A stretch of DNA of 28,249 nucleotides from DATBFX01 sp036558305 (GCA_036558305.1 DATBFX010000631.1:1-28249), one strand, 5' to 3'; counted from the stretch's first letter, positions 7,788 through 16,273 are shown. Made by a program: numbers and translations. The notes: generated from the sequence alone by a model not told the origin.

Positions 7788-8939
7788 ATGGACAGCGACC
7801 CGGCCGGACCCTCGGCCCGCCAATGGCTGTCGCGCTCGCCCGCCGGCGACGACCGCGACGCCGAACTCACCCGCCTGCGCGAACGCCTCGCCTTCTACCA
7901 ATCCTTCGAAGGCCTGATCCAGGACAACATCGCCCGCTCCGGCGACCTCCTCCGCCAGGCGATGGACATGCGCGAATCCGCCGCCGCCGACGTCGCCGCC
8001 GCCCAGGCCGATGCCGCCCGCCAGCGCGCCGACGACCGCTCCCGCTACCGCATCCTCTTCTCCGCCATGCTCGACGAACTCACCGCCCTCCAGGGTCAGG
8101 CCGAACGCCTCGCCCGCCGTCTCACCAGCGCCCTCGACGAACTCGAACTTGACCTCCCGGTCGGCGCGACCTCCTCATCCCTGACCGAGATCGACCTCCG
8201 CGACGACGAGACCCTCCGTCAGGCCCTCGTTCTCGACTCCGCCCCCTTCGACCCCCTGACCGACGCCGACCCCGATCTCAGCCTCGATCTCACGATCGAC
8301 GCCCTCGGTGCATCGGCGCCACCCCCCGAACGGGACGAGATCCCGGAGTCTGCCGATCAGAGCACGCCCGAGCCTCCCGAGAGCGCAGCACCGGACCTCG
8401 ATGGCCAGGCGGACACACCGCCGACACCCGACCAAATTCCGCCTCCGTCCGCCCTCGACGTACCCGAACCGCTCTCGGTCGAGACGGCCCACGACGATGT
8501 CGCCACCGACACGATCCCAGACATCCCCGCGGACATCCAACCCTTCACCCCCGAGGATTTTCCATCGACTCGACAATTCGCCGCCGACAACGACCTGGCC
8601 CTGCAACCCGCGATCGACCCCGACTCCATCCTCGTCGAAACGCCCACCGCGTCGGACGAGGCGCCAGGCAGCGACACCGCCCCCGCCACCAACGCCACCA
8701 TCGTCCTCGTCCACGGCGTTCCCCGTGCAACGACCGCCCTCTCCCTCAAGCGCTACCTCGAAGGCCTCTCCCACGTCGGCGCCGTCGAACCCCGCGAATT
8801 CGCCGAAGGCATCCTCCGCCTCGAAGTCTCCGGCGCCCGCCCCCTCGCCTTCGACGACCTCCGCTCCTGGTCCGAAGGCGACTCCCTCGAACCCATCCAC
8901 CTCCGCGACGACCTCGTCGAAGTCAGGCTGGCCCCTTGA
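7788..8939 (+). CDS. hypothetical coiled-coil protein with C-terminal small alpha/beta domain
   Basis: I do not recognise this 383-aa protein. Residues 20-130 are charged and heptad-like (RLRERLAFYQ, LRQAMDMRES, a long Ala/Asp/Arg helix), a predicted coiled coil. About 130-300 is an acidic, Pro- and Ala-rich linker expected to be disordered. The last 80 residues, starting TIVLVHGVPRATTALSLKRYLEGL, alternate strands and helices in a beta-alpha-beta-beta-alpha-beta order like a ferredoxin-type fold and end in EPIHLRDDLVEVRLAP. There is no signal peptide or membrane segment. The ATG at 7788 has AGGGAG 10 bases upstream, a little far. A scaffold or adaptor role is possible from the architecture alone, but no function is claimed. 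Confidence 0.78.
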   Translation: MDSDPAGPSARQWLSRSPAGDDRDAELTRLRERLAFYQSFEGLIQDNIARSGDLLRQAMDMRESAAADVAAAQADAARQRADDRSRYRILFSAMLDELTALQGQAERLARRLTSALDELELDLPVGATSSSLTEIDLRDDETLRQALVLDSAPFDPLTDADPDLSLDLTIDALGASAPPPERDEIPESADQSTPEPPESAAPDLDGQADTPPTPDQIPPPSALDVPEPLSVETAHDDVATDTIPDIPADIQPFTPEDFPSTRQFAADNDLALQPAIDPDSILVETPTASDEAPGSDTAPATNATIVLVHGVPRATTALSLKRYLEGLSHVGAVEPREFAEGILRLEVSGARPLAFDDLRSWSEGDSLEPIHLRDDLVEVRLAP

Positions 8940-8976
8940 TCCACCCCCGCAATGATCCGCCCATCGTCGTTCTCAG

Positions 8977-9025
8977 GCCCCTTCAGGGGGCTTCGTAGGT
9001 TGAGCCCTGGGCTTCAGCCCAGGGT
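8977..9025. repeat. REP-like tandem hairpins with TTCA loops
   Basis: Two stem-loops lie before the dipeptidase start. The first is at 8977-8991 (GCCCC, loop TTCAG or TTCA, GGGGC). The second is at 9004-9025, an 8-bp perfect stem plus a G-T pair (CCCTGGGC, loop TTCA, GCCCAGGG). They share the TTCA loop. Like the pair at 4679-4729 they look like a palindromic intergenic unit rather than a terminator, since no T-run follows and the next gene's SD is 12 bases away. Confidence 0.65.
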
Positions 9026-9049
9026 CTACCCGAGCCCGAGGAGATGAAC

Positions 9050-10432
9050 GTGTCGACCGCCCCCCAAACCGCCTACCTCGACCAGCACCACGACCCGCAC
9101 TACGAGGCCCTCCTCGACTTCCTCCGCATTCCCAGCGTCAGCACCGACCCCGCCCGTGCCACCGACACCGCCAACGCCGCCGACTGGGTCGCCGCCAAAC
9201 TCCGCGCCGCCGGCGTCCCCGAAGTCGAGCTCCTCCCCACCCCCGGCCACCCCGTCGTCTTCGGCCGCTGGCACGACGCCGTCGGCGCCCCCACCCTCCT
9301 CGTCTACGGCCACTACGACGTCCAACCCCCCGATCCCCTCGACCTCTGGGAAACCCCGCCCTTCGAACCCACCGAACGCGACGGTCTCCTCTACGCCCGC
9401 GGTTCCGCCGACATGAAGGCCAACCTCCTTACCCTCGTCCAAGCCGTCGAAGCCTTCGCCCGCACGACCGGCAAACCGCCCATCAATTTGACCTTCCTGT
9501 TCGAGGGCGAAGAGGAAATCGGCAGCCCCAACCTCCCCGCCGTCATCCGCGCCAACCGCGACCGCCTCGCCTGCGACGTCGCCCTCTCCGCCGACGGCGG
9601 CATGTTCGCCGCCGACACCCCCTCCCTCACCGTCGCCCTCAAGGGCATCGTCGGTTGCCAACTCGACCTCCGCACCGGTTCCACCGACCTCCACTCCGGC
9701 TCCTACGGCGCCGCCGTCCCCAACGCCGTCCAACAACTCGTCCGTCTCGCCGCCACCTTCCACGACGCCACCGACCGCGTGGCCGTCGCCGGTTTCTACG
9801 ACGACGTCCGCCCCCTCACCGACGGGGACCGCGCCGAACTCGCCGCCGTCCCCTTCGACGAAGCCGATTACCGCGCAGAAGCCGGCGTCGACACCCTCTG
9901 GGGCGAATCCGGCTACACCCCCCTCGAACGCCGCTGGACCCGCCCCACCCTCGACCTCAACGGCATCTGGGGCGGTTTCCAGGGCGACGGCACCAAAACC
10001 GTCACCCCCTGCGAAGCCCACCTGAAAATCACCTGCCGCCTCGTCCCCGACCAGGACCCCGAGCAAATCTTGAAACTCCTCGAGCGCCACGTCGCCCAGC
10101 ACACCCCGCCCGGCATCACCACCACCCTCCGCGGCATGACCGGCTCCTCCTTCCCCTACGCCCTCGATCGCACCACCCCCGCCCTCGCCACCGCCCGCGC
10201 CGTCCTCCGCGAGCTCTACGGCAAAGATCCCCTCATCGTCCGCTCCGGCGGCACCGTCCCCATCACCGAAGTCTTCAAGCGCGACCTCGGCGTCGACACC
10301 GTCACCATCGGTTTCGGTCTCCCCGGCAGCCGTGCCCACGCTCCCAACGAATGGTTCCGCCTCGCCAACTTCGACCTTGCCCGCCGCACCTACACCGCCT
10401 TCTTCGCCGCCATGGCGAACGCCGGATCGTGA
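9050..10432 (+). CDS. M20 family metallo-dipeptidase
   Basis: A cytoplasmic zinc peptidase of the M20 (ArgE/DapE/CPG2/CNDP) family that releases amino acids from dipeptides or acylated amino acids. The zinc-site motifs are all present: YGHYDVQP (His near 88, Asp near 90), RGSADMKA (bridging Asp near 121), EGEEEIGS (catalytic Glu pair near 154-156), ADGGM (Asp near 182), and the dimerisation-domain TDLHSGSYG. Near the C-terminus are SGGTVPITEVF and HAPNEWF. WETPPFEPT and the 460-aa length fit the carnosinase-like dipeptidase branch. AGGAG (9039-9043) sits directly against an ATG at 9044 but 6 bases from the in-frame GTG at 9050, so the GTG is preferred; the ATG would add two residues. The exact substrate is unknown. 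Confidence 0.93.
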   Translation: MSTAPQTAYLDQHHDPHYEALLDFLRIPSVSTDPARATDTANAADWVAAKLRAAGVPEVELLPTPGHPVVFGRWHDAVGAPTLLVYGHYDVQPPDPLDLWETPPFEPTERDGLLYARGSADMKANLLTLVQAVEAFARTTGKPPINLTFLFEGEEEIGSPNLPAVIRANRDRLACDVALSADGGMFAADTPSLTVALKGIVGCQLDLRTGSTDLHSGSYGAAVPNAVQQLVRLAATFHDATDRVAVAGFYDDVRPLTDGDRAELAAVPFDEADYRAEAGVDTLWGESGYTPLERRWTRPTLDLNGIWGGFQGDGTKTVTPCEAHLKITCRLVPDQDPEQILKLLERHVAQHTPPGITTTLRGMTGSSFPYALDRTTPALATARAVLRELYGKDPLIVRSGGTVPITEVFKRDLGVDTVTIGFGLPGSRAHAPNEWFRLANFDLARRTYTAFFAAMANAGS

Positions 10433-10719
10433 CCTTTGAACCGACGGGCTGCCGTTTTCCCATGACCTCCGGAGTCTGCAAATAAGGTAGACTGACCTAT
10501 CCGCCCCCGCGCATCTTTCGTCTACCCTGTGCAGGTAAGCACGAGGCACGGGTCGTCCCGTGGAGCGAACGGTCCGCGTTCAATCCGCACCGGTGCGTCG
10601 GCCCACCCATGGTCCGCACGCGATCGTCCGGCCGCCCCACCGAAGCAGGGAGCGCCCCCAACACAATCGCCCGGGCAAGGTCTCTCCGCGGCGTGACGGC
10701 AGCAGCGAGGAACAAGCGC
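10433..10719. other. intergenic region before CAP protein gene, nothing assigned
   Basis: 287 bases without a supported gene. The CAP-protein frame stays open upstream to 10609, but no ribosome-binding site or signal peptide supports an earlier start. TAGACT (10488) and TACCCT (10523) could be -10 boxes but neither has a -35 match at the right spacing. Confidence 0.4.
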
Positions 10720-11694
10720 ATGCACCGGAAACTGATCCTGATCCTGGGCCTGGTCACCGCCGTCGTGCTGGTGGCGACCGTCGGTCCGGCCGTCGCCTCG
10801 CCCGGCTCGCACGACTCGGTCCAGATCGCGGCCTTCGCCGATCCATCCGGTTACAGTCCGGACGCGCAGGAGTGCCGATTCCTCGTCCTCATCAACCAGT
10901 ACCGGGCCGACAACGGCGTGGGACCGCTGACCCTCCTTCGCTCGCTCGGCGCCGCCGCCGATTACCATTCGCACGACATGGCCGTCAACAACTACTGGCA
11001 CGACGACCACACCCTCTTCGACGGCACGACCTACGACCAAAACATCCGCAACTTCGGGTACACCGGCAGCACGACCGGGGAAAACATCCTCTACAGTTGG
11101 TCGACCAGCCCCACCTACGAGCAAGATGCCGCGAGCGCCATCGCCCAATGGAAGGCATCTCCGCCCCACAACACGAACATGCTGCGTTCCACCTTCAACG
11201 CCATCGGCATCGGTCGCGACACCATCGTCCGCACCGTCAGCGGCCAAAATCGAACCTACTGGTACTGGACGACGACGTTCGGCGGCACCGTCACCGGCGA
11301 GGTCGTGAACTGCGCCGGTATCCCCGCTCCCACCGCGACCTTTACCCGCACTCCGACCAAGACCGCCACCGCCACCCGCACCCCGACGAAGACGCCGACC
11401 CGCGCCGCAACCGCGACGCGAACGCCGACGAAGACCGCCACGCCCACGCGCACCGCGACCCGCACCCCAACCAAGACCCCGACCAAAGCCGCCTCGGCCT
11501 CCCGCACGCCGACCAAAACGCGCACCCCGACCGCCACCAAGACACCGACCAAGACCCGCACTCCGACCGCCACGAAGACGGCAACGAAGACGAAAACTCC
11601 AACGCCGACCAAGACGGCGACCAAGAAACCGACCGCGACCAGGACCCCGTACTCGACGCGCACCCCGCGACCCACCCGAACGCCCATCGGCTAG
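10720..11694 (+). CDS. secreted CAP/SCP-domain protein with TPTKT tail
   Basis: A 324-aa exported protein. A signal peptide (MHRKLILILGL, hydrophobic core, GPAVAS) is followed by a CAP (SCP/PR-1/YkwD-like) domain at about residues 45-200: CRFLVLINQYRADNGVGPL, YHSHDMAVNNYWHDD (His), GENILYSW, and WKASPPHNTNMLRSTFNAIGIG. From about residue 205 the chain is an almost pure Thr-Pro-Lys-Arg repeat (TPTKT, ATRTPTK and variants), basic, extended and without a membrane anchor. Bacterial YkwD proteins are secreted and mostly of unknown function. The tail could span or bind the cell envelope or carry glycans; this is inference. The ATG at 10720 has GAGGAA 7 bases upstream and places the signal peptide at the N-terminus. 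Confidence 0.9.
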   Translation: MHRKLILILGLVTAVVLVATVGPAVASPGSHDSVQIAAFADPSGYSPDAQECRFLVLINQYRADNGVGPLTLLRSLGAAADYHSHDMAVNNYWHDDHTLFDGTTYDQNIRNFGYTGSTTGENILYSWSTSPTYEQDAASAIAQWKASPPHNTNMLRSTFNAIGIGRDTIVRTVSGQNRTYWYWTTTFGGTVTGEVVNCAGIPAPTATFTRTPTKTATATRTPTKTPTRAATATRTPTKTATPTRTATRTPTKTPTKAASASRTPTKTRTPTATKTPTKTRTPTATKTATKTKTPTPTKTATKKPTATRTPYSTRTPRPTRTPIG

Positions 11695-11766
11695 TTGTTC
11701 GACGCCCCCTGCCGTTGCCATCCCTCGTACAATCCAGCCGGCGCCCCGCCCACCGCCGGAGGACCC

Positions 11767-12465
11767 ATGGCCCACATCTTCGTCGTCGAAGACGATCGCG
11801 CCATCGCCGAACTCGTCCAGCTCTACCTCCGCCGCGAGGGCCACGACATTCTCATTCTTGACAACGGCGCCACCGCCCTCCACCGGTTCGAAGCGGATCC
11901 CGCCGCGGTCGACCTCGTCGTCCTCGACCTCATGCTCCCCGGTCTCGACGGCCGCGGCGTCTGCCGCCGCCTTCGCGCACTCTCCGACGTCCCCGTCATC
12001 ATGCTCACCGCCCTCGACGACGACCGCGACAAGATCGAGGGGCTCGAACTCGGCGCCGACGACTACCTCACCAAACCCTTCAACCCCCAGGAACTCGTCG
12101 CCCGCGTCCGCGCCATCCTCCGCCGCACCGCCCGCCCCACCCCATCCACCCCGGAATCCAGCCGCCACCTCGCCGTCGGCAACCTCCAACTCGACCTCGA
12201 CGCCCGCCGTCTTTCCGTCGCCGGCTCCGACGTCACCCTCCGGACCAAAGAATTCGACCTCCTCACCGCCTTCGCCACCAGCGCCGGTATCGTCCTCACC
12301 CGCGATCAACTCCTCGAACGGGTCTGGGGCGGCGAATTCGACGGCGACACCCGCACCGTCGACGTCCACGTCTCCCGCCTCCGCGACCGCCTCCACGCCG
12401 TCGGCGCCACCGTCGAAATCGAAACCCTGCGGTCCGTTGGCTACCGACTGTCGAGTGTCGAGTAG
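11767..12465 (+). CDS. OmpR/PhoB-family response regulator
   Basis: A 232-aa transcription factor of a two-component system. The receiver domain has the acidic pocket VEDD (9-10), the phosphoacceptor Asp near 54 in VVLDLMLPG, Thr near 81 in IMLTA and Lys near 103 in YLTKPFN. The C-terminal winged helix (about 135-230) ends in TRTVDVHVSRLRDRL and ETLRSVGYRL, which is typical. The ATG at 11767 has GGAGG (11758-11762) at 4 bases. TACAAT at 11728-11733 is a plausible -10 box, but no -35 match is seen. The sensor kinase most likely to phosphorylate it starts 2 kb downstream, beyond an opposite-strand gene. Confidence 0.95.
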   Translation: MAHIFVVEDDRAIAELVQLYLRREGHDILILDNGATALHRFEADPAAVDLVVLDLMLPGLDGRGVCRRLRALSDVPVIMLTALDDDRDKIEGLELGADDYLTKPFNPQELVARVRAILRRTARPTPSTPESSRHLAVGNLQLDLDARRLSVAGSDVTLRTKEFDLLTAFATSAGIVLTRDQLLERVWGGEFDGDTRTVDVHVSRLRDRLHAVGATVEIETLRSVGYRLSSVE

Positions 12466-12575
12466 ACCGCTCAGCGACCCCGCGAGGCGTGGTGGTCTCC
12501 GGCCATGCCCTCCGGGCGCGGTCAATCGCTGCCCAGATCGTGCGGCGCATGCAAAGGAATCGGACGACGTCGTGC

Positions 12576-12624
12576 TTCGTGGGGGCGGGTCGGGTGCCCT
12601 GTTGGCGATGCCCGCCCCCACGAA
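12576..12624. terminator. 14-bp perfect inverted repeat between convergent genes
   Basis: The arms are TTCGTGGGGGCGGG (12576-12589) and its exact complement (12611-12624), separated by 21 bases. It lies between the response-regulator stop and the stop of the opposite-strand peptidase gene, where a two-way transcription stop is expected. There is no T-run on either side, so it may instead be a REP-like element. Confidence 0.55.
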
Positions 12625-12687
12625 TGCGCGACGGCCGTCGACATTTCAATCCGCGCGAACGAATCGGGCCGCATCTCGCCGAGCAGA

Positions 12688-14178
12688 TCAGGACGCCCGA
12701 CGGGTGGTTATTTCCACGGTCCTGGCGAACTCGATGATCGGCGCTTGCGCCGGCGGCAGCAGTTGCCGCCTGAACGACGGGTGGATCGACAGGGAGGTCC
12801 AGACCGGATCGACCGCAAAGCTCTTGTCGAGTGCCGCTTCCAGGAGCCGGTCGATCGCGTCGGTCTTGTCGGGTTGGTCCAGCACGGCCACCGTCGCGCC
12901 GGCGAGCAATTGCGCATCGTCGCCCTGATCGACGACCGACTTGCCGTCCTTCAGCATGGCGGCGATTTGCTGGGCCGTGAGTTCGTCGGGGTCGTCCCAC
13001 GTTTCGAGGTCTTGGATCGTGTGGCCGCCGAAGGATGTCAGGCGGGCCGTCGCCAGGTAGGCCCCCACCCGCCGGGCCGCGTCCTGCATCGGTTGCAAGG
13101 GGAGAGACTGCCCAAACGGCAGCCAGCGATCGCGCGTGATCGCGATCGCCCCCCCGATCTCGATCGTCGTCGCACCCTGGGCGCAGAGCGTCGAGAGCGC
13201 CTGCAAGTCGCGGATGTACTGGTTCCGCGTCGCCGTCGCGAGCCCCGCGAGGTTCTCGATGACGCCGATCGCGAGGGAGAGGCGAAGGAGGTCTGTCGGG
13301 TGCGGGTCGAGGCGACCGTCGTCATCGGCGACCGAGGCGTGGCTCAGCAGCGGGAACGGTATGCCTTCAAGGTGGTGGTCCTTGACGTAGCGGGCAATCA
13401 ACGCGGAGAAGAACCCCGCCAGGTTCAGGGCGAACGTCGGTCCGATGTTGAGGAGGCCGTAGACGTCGGACGCGGCCTCGTCGATCCAGTAGCTCCACAG
13501 GACCCCGAGGAACTGGTCGAGGTTCAAATCCCCATGGTCCGGGATCGGACCGCCGCCGAAGAGAACGCGAACGCCGTCCGCCAATTCGTCGAGCAGTCCC
13601 GCGTCCGCATGGATGACATCGTGCCCGCCGACCTCGTGCGCCAGCGATGCCCACAGCACGGGGTGATCGCGGTACGTCGAAGGCAGACTCACGACCCCGA
13701 TGTCGGATCCGAAGTACGCGCGTGTCACGTCGGCCGGCAGCGTGAACGGGCCGTTGTCGCCGTCGTTCTGAAACATCGCCAGGGGCGGACTCGGGGAGAA
13801 CGCCGGCGGCACGTTGATCATCGCCCGCTTCGAATTGGAGAGGAACGACCGGTACAGGTTCGAGATGACGGCGAGGAATCGTTGCAGTTGCGGTCGGACC
13901 GCCGCGCAGGGCTCGTGCTGGTAGACCGCTCCGGCGACCGTTTCGATCAGAAAATCGGGGAACTGGGCGAGCACGGTGTCGAGGTTGTTGAGCAGGGGAT
14001 CGACGTAGCCGAACTGGTAGACCAACGGCATCGACGGCTTCCCGGAGCGGATCGCCTGCTCGACCGCGGCTCGATCCCGCGGATCGTCCCAGGGCGGCGG
14101 CGGCGGGCCCGCGCCGGCGAAATCGATCTCCGCCCAGGTCTTCACGAGGTTGGTGAATTTGGTTGTGTCGACAGGCAT
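12688..14178 (-). CDS. putative zinc metallopeptidase with HExxGH motif
   Basis: I do not recognise the family of this 496-aa protein. It contains LAHEVGGHDVIHAD (His 181, Glu 182, His 186) and, 53 residues after the first His, WIDEAASDVYGL (Glu 234, Asp 238). An HExxGH helix with a downstream Glu is the zinc site of dipeptidyl peptidase III (M49), where the spacing is similar, but the rest does not look like M49. A zinc-peptidase (gluzincin-like) role is therefore inferred. No signal peptide or membrane helix is seen. The ATG at 14178 is chosen because GGAGG lies 6 bases upstream; the open frame runs 73 codons further without such a site. The gene sits between a response regulator and a kinase on the opposite strand, and its codons are more balanced than its neighbours', so acquisition by transfer is possible. 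Confidence 0.82.
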   Translation of the reverse strand: MPVDTTKFTNLVKTWAEIDFAGAGPPPPPWDDPRDRAAVEQAIRSGKPSMPLVYQFGYVDPLLNNLDTVLAQFPDFLIETVAGAVYQHEPCAAVRPQLQRFLAVISNLYRSFLSNSKRAMINVPPAFSPSPPLAMFQNDGDNGPFTLPADVTRAYFGSDIGVVSLPSTYRDHPVLWASLAHEVGGHDVIHADAGLLDELADGVRVLFGGGPIPDHGDLNLDQFLGVLWSYWIDEAASDVYGLLNIGPTFALNLAGFFSALIARYVKDHHLEGIPFPLLSHASVADDDGRLDPHPTDLLRLSLAIGVIENLAGLATATRNQYIRDLQALSTLCAQGATTIEIGGAIAITRDRWLPFGQSLPLQPMQDAARRVGAYLATARLTSFGGHTIQDLETWDDPDELTAQQIAAMLKDGKSVVDQGDDAQLLAGATVAVLDQPDKTDAIDRLLEAALDKSFAVDPVWTSLSIHPSFRRQLLPPAQAPIIEFARTVEITTRRAS

Positions 14179-14471
14179 CTCTTTCCTCCACAGGTCGCGA
14201 CACACCGCCGCGATGTCTTCGCACCGCCGATCGTTCTTCGGCCCGACGACGTGGGTGATGACGGTCGTCGATCGGCGACGTTCATTTTCTCGGACTAGTT
14301 CCCCGGCCGCGTCATGAAAAGTGATGACATCCGTCGCCCTACCCCAGGCCTGGGAGGCAAGACGCACCGACACACGGTCGCGGGTTCGACCCCACATTTA
14401 CACACCTGTTACATTCCCAGCGTACGATCCGGACACGGCCGACGCGACGGCCAGAGAGGCGGCGGAGACCG

Positions 14472-16082
14472 ATGGCATCACCGATCTCCCCTGAACCACA
14501 CCAGGAGGTAGCCCCGACTCGGTCCCCAGTCCCCAGTCCGGGGAGCCCTCTTGGGCCCTCTCCCGTTGCTCCTAACGCCTATCGCCTAACGCCTAACGCC
14601 TCGTCCCTCAGCCTGCGCGCCCGCCTCATCATCTCCCACGCCTTCGTCATCCTCCTCGCCCTCGCCCTCGTCCTGCTCTTCAGCGCCGCCTACCTCCGCC
14701 GCTACGAATCGACCGTCGAAAAGGCCCGCCTCGAACAGCTCTCGGCTACCCTGACCATCTCTGCCAACTACCTCGCCAAGCAGACGCTGACCTCCACCAA
14801 CCAGCAGCGGATCGAAGCCATCGACGCCCTCGCCGACGAGCAGAACGTCCGCTTGATCGTCTTCGGTCGTGGCGCCCAGGTCCTCTACGACAGCGACGAA
14901 AACGAGAGCCTGACCGGCCAAATCCTCCCCGACTACGGACCGACCATCCGTGCTCTGGTCCGGCAATCCGGTCTTCGCACCGGTATCCAACGGCGCTGGA
15001 TCAAACCGGGAAATGACGACCCGCTCTCCGGCAATCTGGTCTTGCTCTCGGCCGGCGGCCCCGGCGCCCAGGGCAAAGCCCTGGCCATCGTCGCCCCGCC
15101 CAAACGGTTCCCGCTCCTGGCCCGTTACCTGCCGCGGCTCCTCCTCGTCGCCGCCATCTCCCTGGCCATCGCCTCCATCGCCGGTTACCTGCTCAGTCGC
15201 CGCATCGCCGCCCCGGTCGATCGCCTCACGGTCGCGGCCAATTCGATGGCGGGGGGTCAATTGGAACAGGTCGTCGCCGGCGAAGGACCCGACGAATTGG
15301 GCCGCCTCGTTGCCAGCTTCAACACCATGTCGCGCCGGGTCGCCGCCACCTCACGCAGCCAGCGCGAACTCCTCGCCAACGTCGCCCACGAGTTGCGCAC
15401 CCCCCTCACCTCCGTCCAGGGCTACGCCCAGGCGCTCCGCGACGGCGTCATCGAAGACCGGGCCGAACAGGAACGCGCGCTGACCACGATCGGCCGCGAA
15501 TCCGAACGGATGGCCAACCTGATCGGCCAACTCCTCGACCTCGCCCGCCTCGAGTCCGGCCAATCCCGCCTCAAACTCCGCCCGGTCGCGGCCGCCAACC
15601 TGCTCGACCGCGTCGCCGAGCGCTTCCAACCGGCCGCCTCGCGGAAGGGAATCGTCCTGCACGTCGCCGGCGGCACCGGCCTTACCATCCAGGGCGACGA
15701 GGACCGCCTGGTCCAGATCCTCAGCAACCTCGTCGACAACGCCCTCCGCCACACCCCCGGCGGCGGTCACGTCAAACTCGAGGCCGCGTCCAACCTCGTG
15801 CTCAACGGTCGCGCCGCCGACATTCGCCTCACCGTCGCCGACACCGGAGAAGGGATCCCACCCGACCGCCTCCCCCACATCTTCGACCGCTTCGACCGCG
15901 GCGCCTCGGCAACCACCGATGGGTCCGGATTCGGTCTCGGTCTCGCCATCGTGCGCGAGCTCGTCGCCCTCCACGGCGGCACCATCCGCGTCTCCAGCCA
16001 GGTTGGCCTCGGCACGACCTTCGTCGTCGACCTCCCCGCGGCGACACCGGCCCCAACCGTCACCCAATCCGTCCGCACCTGA
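14472..16082 (+). CDS. two-component sensor histidine kinase
   Basis: A 536-aa membrane kinase. The order is: membrane helix about 52-74, extracytoplasmic sensor about 75-215, second helix 219-241, HAMP 242-294, HisKA with the phosphoacceptor His 306 in NVAHELRTPL, and HATPase_c with the N box NLVDNALRHTPGG (about 419-431), G1 DTGEGIP (457) and G2 GFGLGLAI (486). It ends in a short Pro/Ala-rich tail. Start: the ATG at 14472 has GGAG 4 bases upstream and is the only usable in-frame start before the first helix. The first 46 residues are low-complexity and partly encoded by heptamer repeats (CCTAACG units), which is odd for a kinase N-terminus. Likely partner: the OmpR-type regulator at 11767-12465. 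Confidence 0.94.
   Translation: MASPISPEPHQEVAPTRSPVPSPGSPLGPSPVAPNAYRLTPNASSLSLRARLIISHAFVILLALALVLLFSAAYLRRYESTVEKARLEQLSATLTISANYLAKQTLTSTNQQRIEAIDALADEQNVRLIVFGRGAQVLYDSDENESLTGQILPDYGPTIRALVRQSGLRTGIQRRWIKPGNDDPLSGNLVLLSAGGPGAQGKALAIVAPPKRFPLLARYLPRLLLVAAISLAIASIAGYLLSRRIAAPVDRLTVAANSMAGGQLEQVVAGEGPDELGRLVASFNTMSRRVAATSRSQRELLANVAHELRTPLTSVQGYAQALRDGVIEDRAEQERALTTIGRESERMANLIGQLLDLARLESGQSRLKLRPVAAANLLDRVAERFQPAASRKGIVLHVAGGTGLTIQGDEDRLVQILSNLVDNALRHTPGGGHVKLEAASNLVLNGRAADIRLTVADTGEGIPPDRLPHIFDRFDRGASATTDGSGFGLGLAIVRELVALHGGTIRVSSQVGLGTTFVVDLPAATPAPTVTQSVRT
14523..14598. repeat. heptamer arrays inside the kinase 5' end
   Basis: Two short arrays with 7-nt period: TCCCCAG twice at 14523-14536, and four units CCTA(A/T)CG at 14571-14598. 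They are translated in the kinase frame (for example PNAYRLTPNA), so the repeat family has either invaded the gene start or been captured by an upstream start codon. Confidence 0.75.
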
Positions 16083-16116
16083 CCCAGGTCAATCACGAAT
16101 TCGGCCAACACTGACC

Positions 16117-16162
16117 GTCATTCCGAGCCTGTCGAGGAATCTCCCGGAGCGCAGCGGAGGCG
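16117..16162. repeat. 46-bp dispersed repeat, copy 1
   Basis: Begins GTCATTCCGAGCCTG and ends GGAGCGCAGCGGAGGCG. It matches 18390-18435 at 44 of 46 positions in the same orientation. It lies 34 bases after the sensor kinase stop. Confidence 0.85.
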
Positions 16163-16205
16163 TCGCTTTCTCAAGAGGCTCGCGCACGTGTCACGTTAAC
16201 CCTTC

Positions 16206-16273
16206 GACCACCACCCACGCCGGACGGTGGTCAGCCTCCCACCTCCCCATTCCCCGCCTACGGGGAATCGGGG
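16206..16273. terminator. hairpins between convergent kinase and membrane-protein genes
   Basis: The first stem is 16206-16212 with 16226-16232 (GACCACC, 13-nt loop, GGTGGTC). The second is 16245-16273: CCCC, ATTCCCCG, loop CCTA, CGGGGAAT, a bulged C, GGGG, for 12 pairs. The second has the same design as the palindrome at 7661-7690. The position between two stop codons suits a bidirectional terminator, although the T-run is missing. Confidence 0.5.

Noticed and set aside
11256..11687. Minus-strand frame encoding a VGV/RV repeat protein
   Set aside because: It is the antisense of the TPTKT repeat of the CAP protein, with no start signals.
14375..14400. tRNA-like T-arm (GGGTTCGACCCC at 14382-14393)
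   Set aside because: The flanking bases do not make a proper 5-bp T stem at the tRNA position, and I found no matching acceptor stem, anticodon arm or D arm.
14397..14428. Possible promoter TTTACA / TACGAT for the sensor kinase
   Set aside because: The spacer is 20 bases, too long for a confident sigma70-type call.
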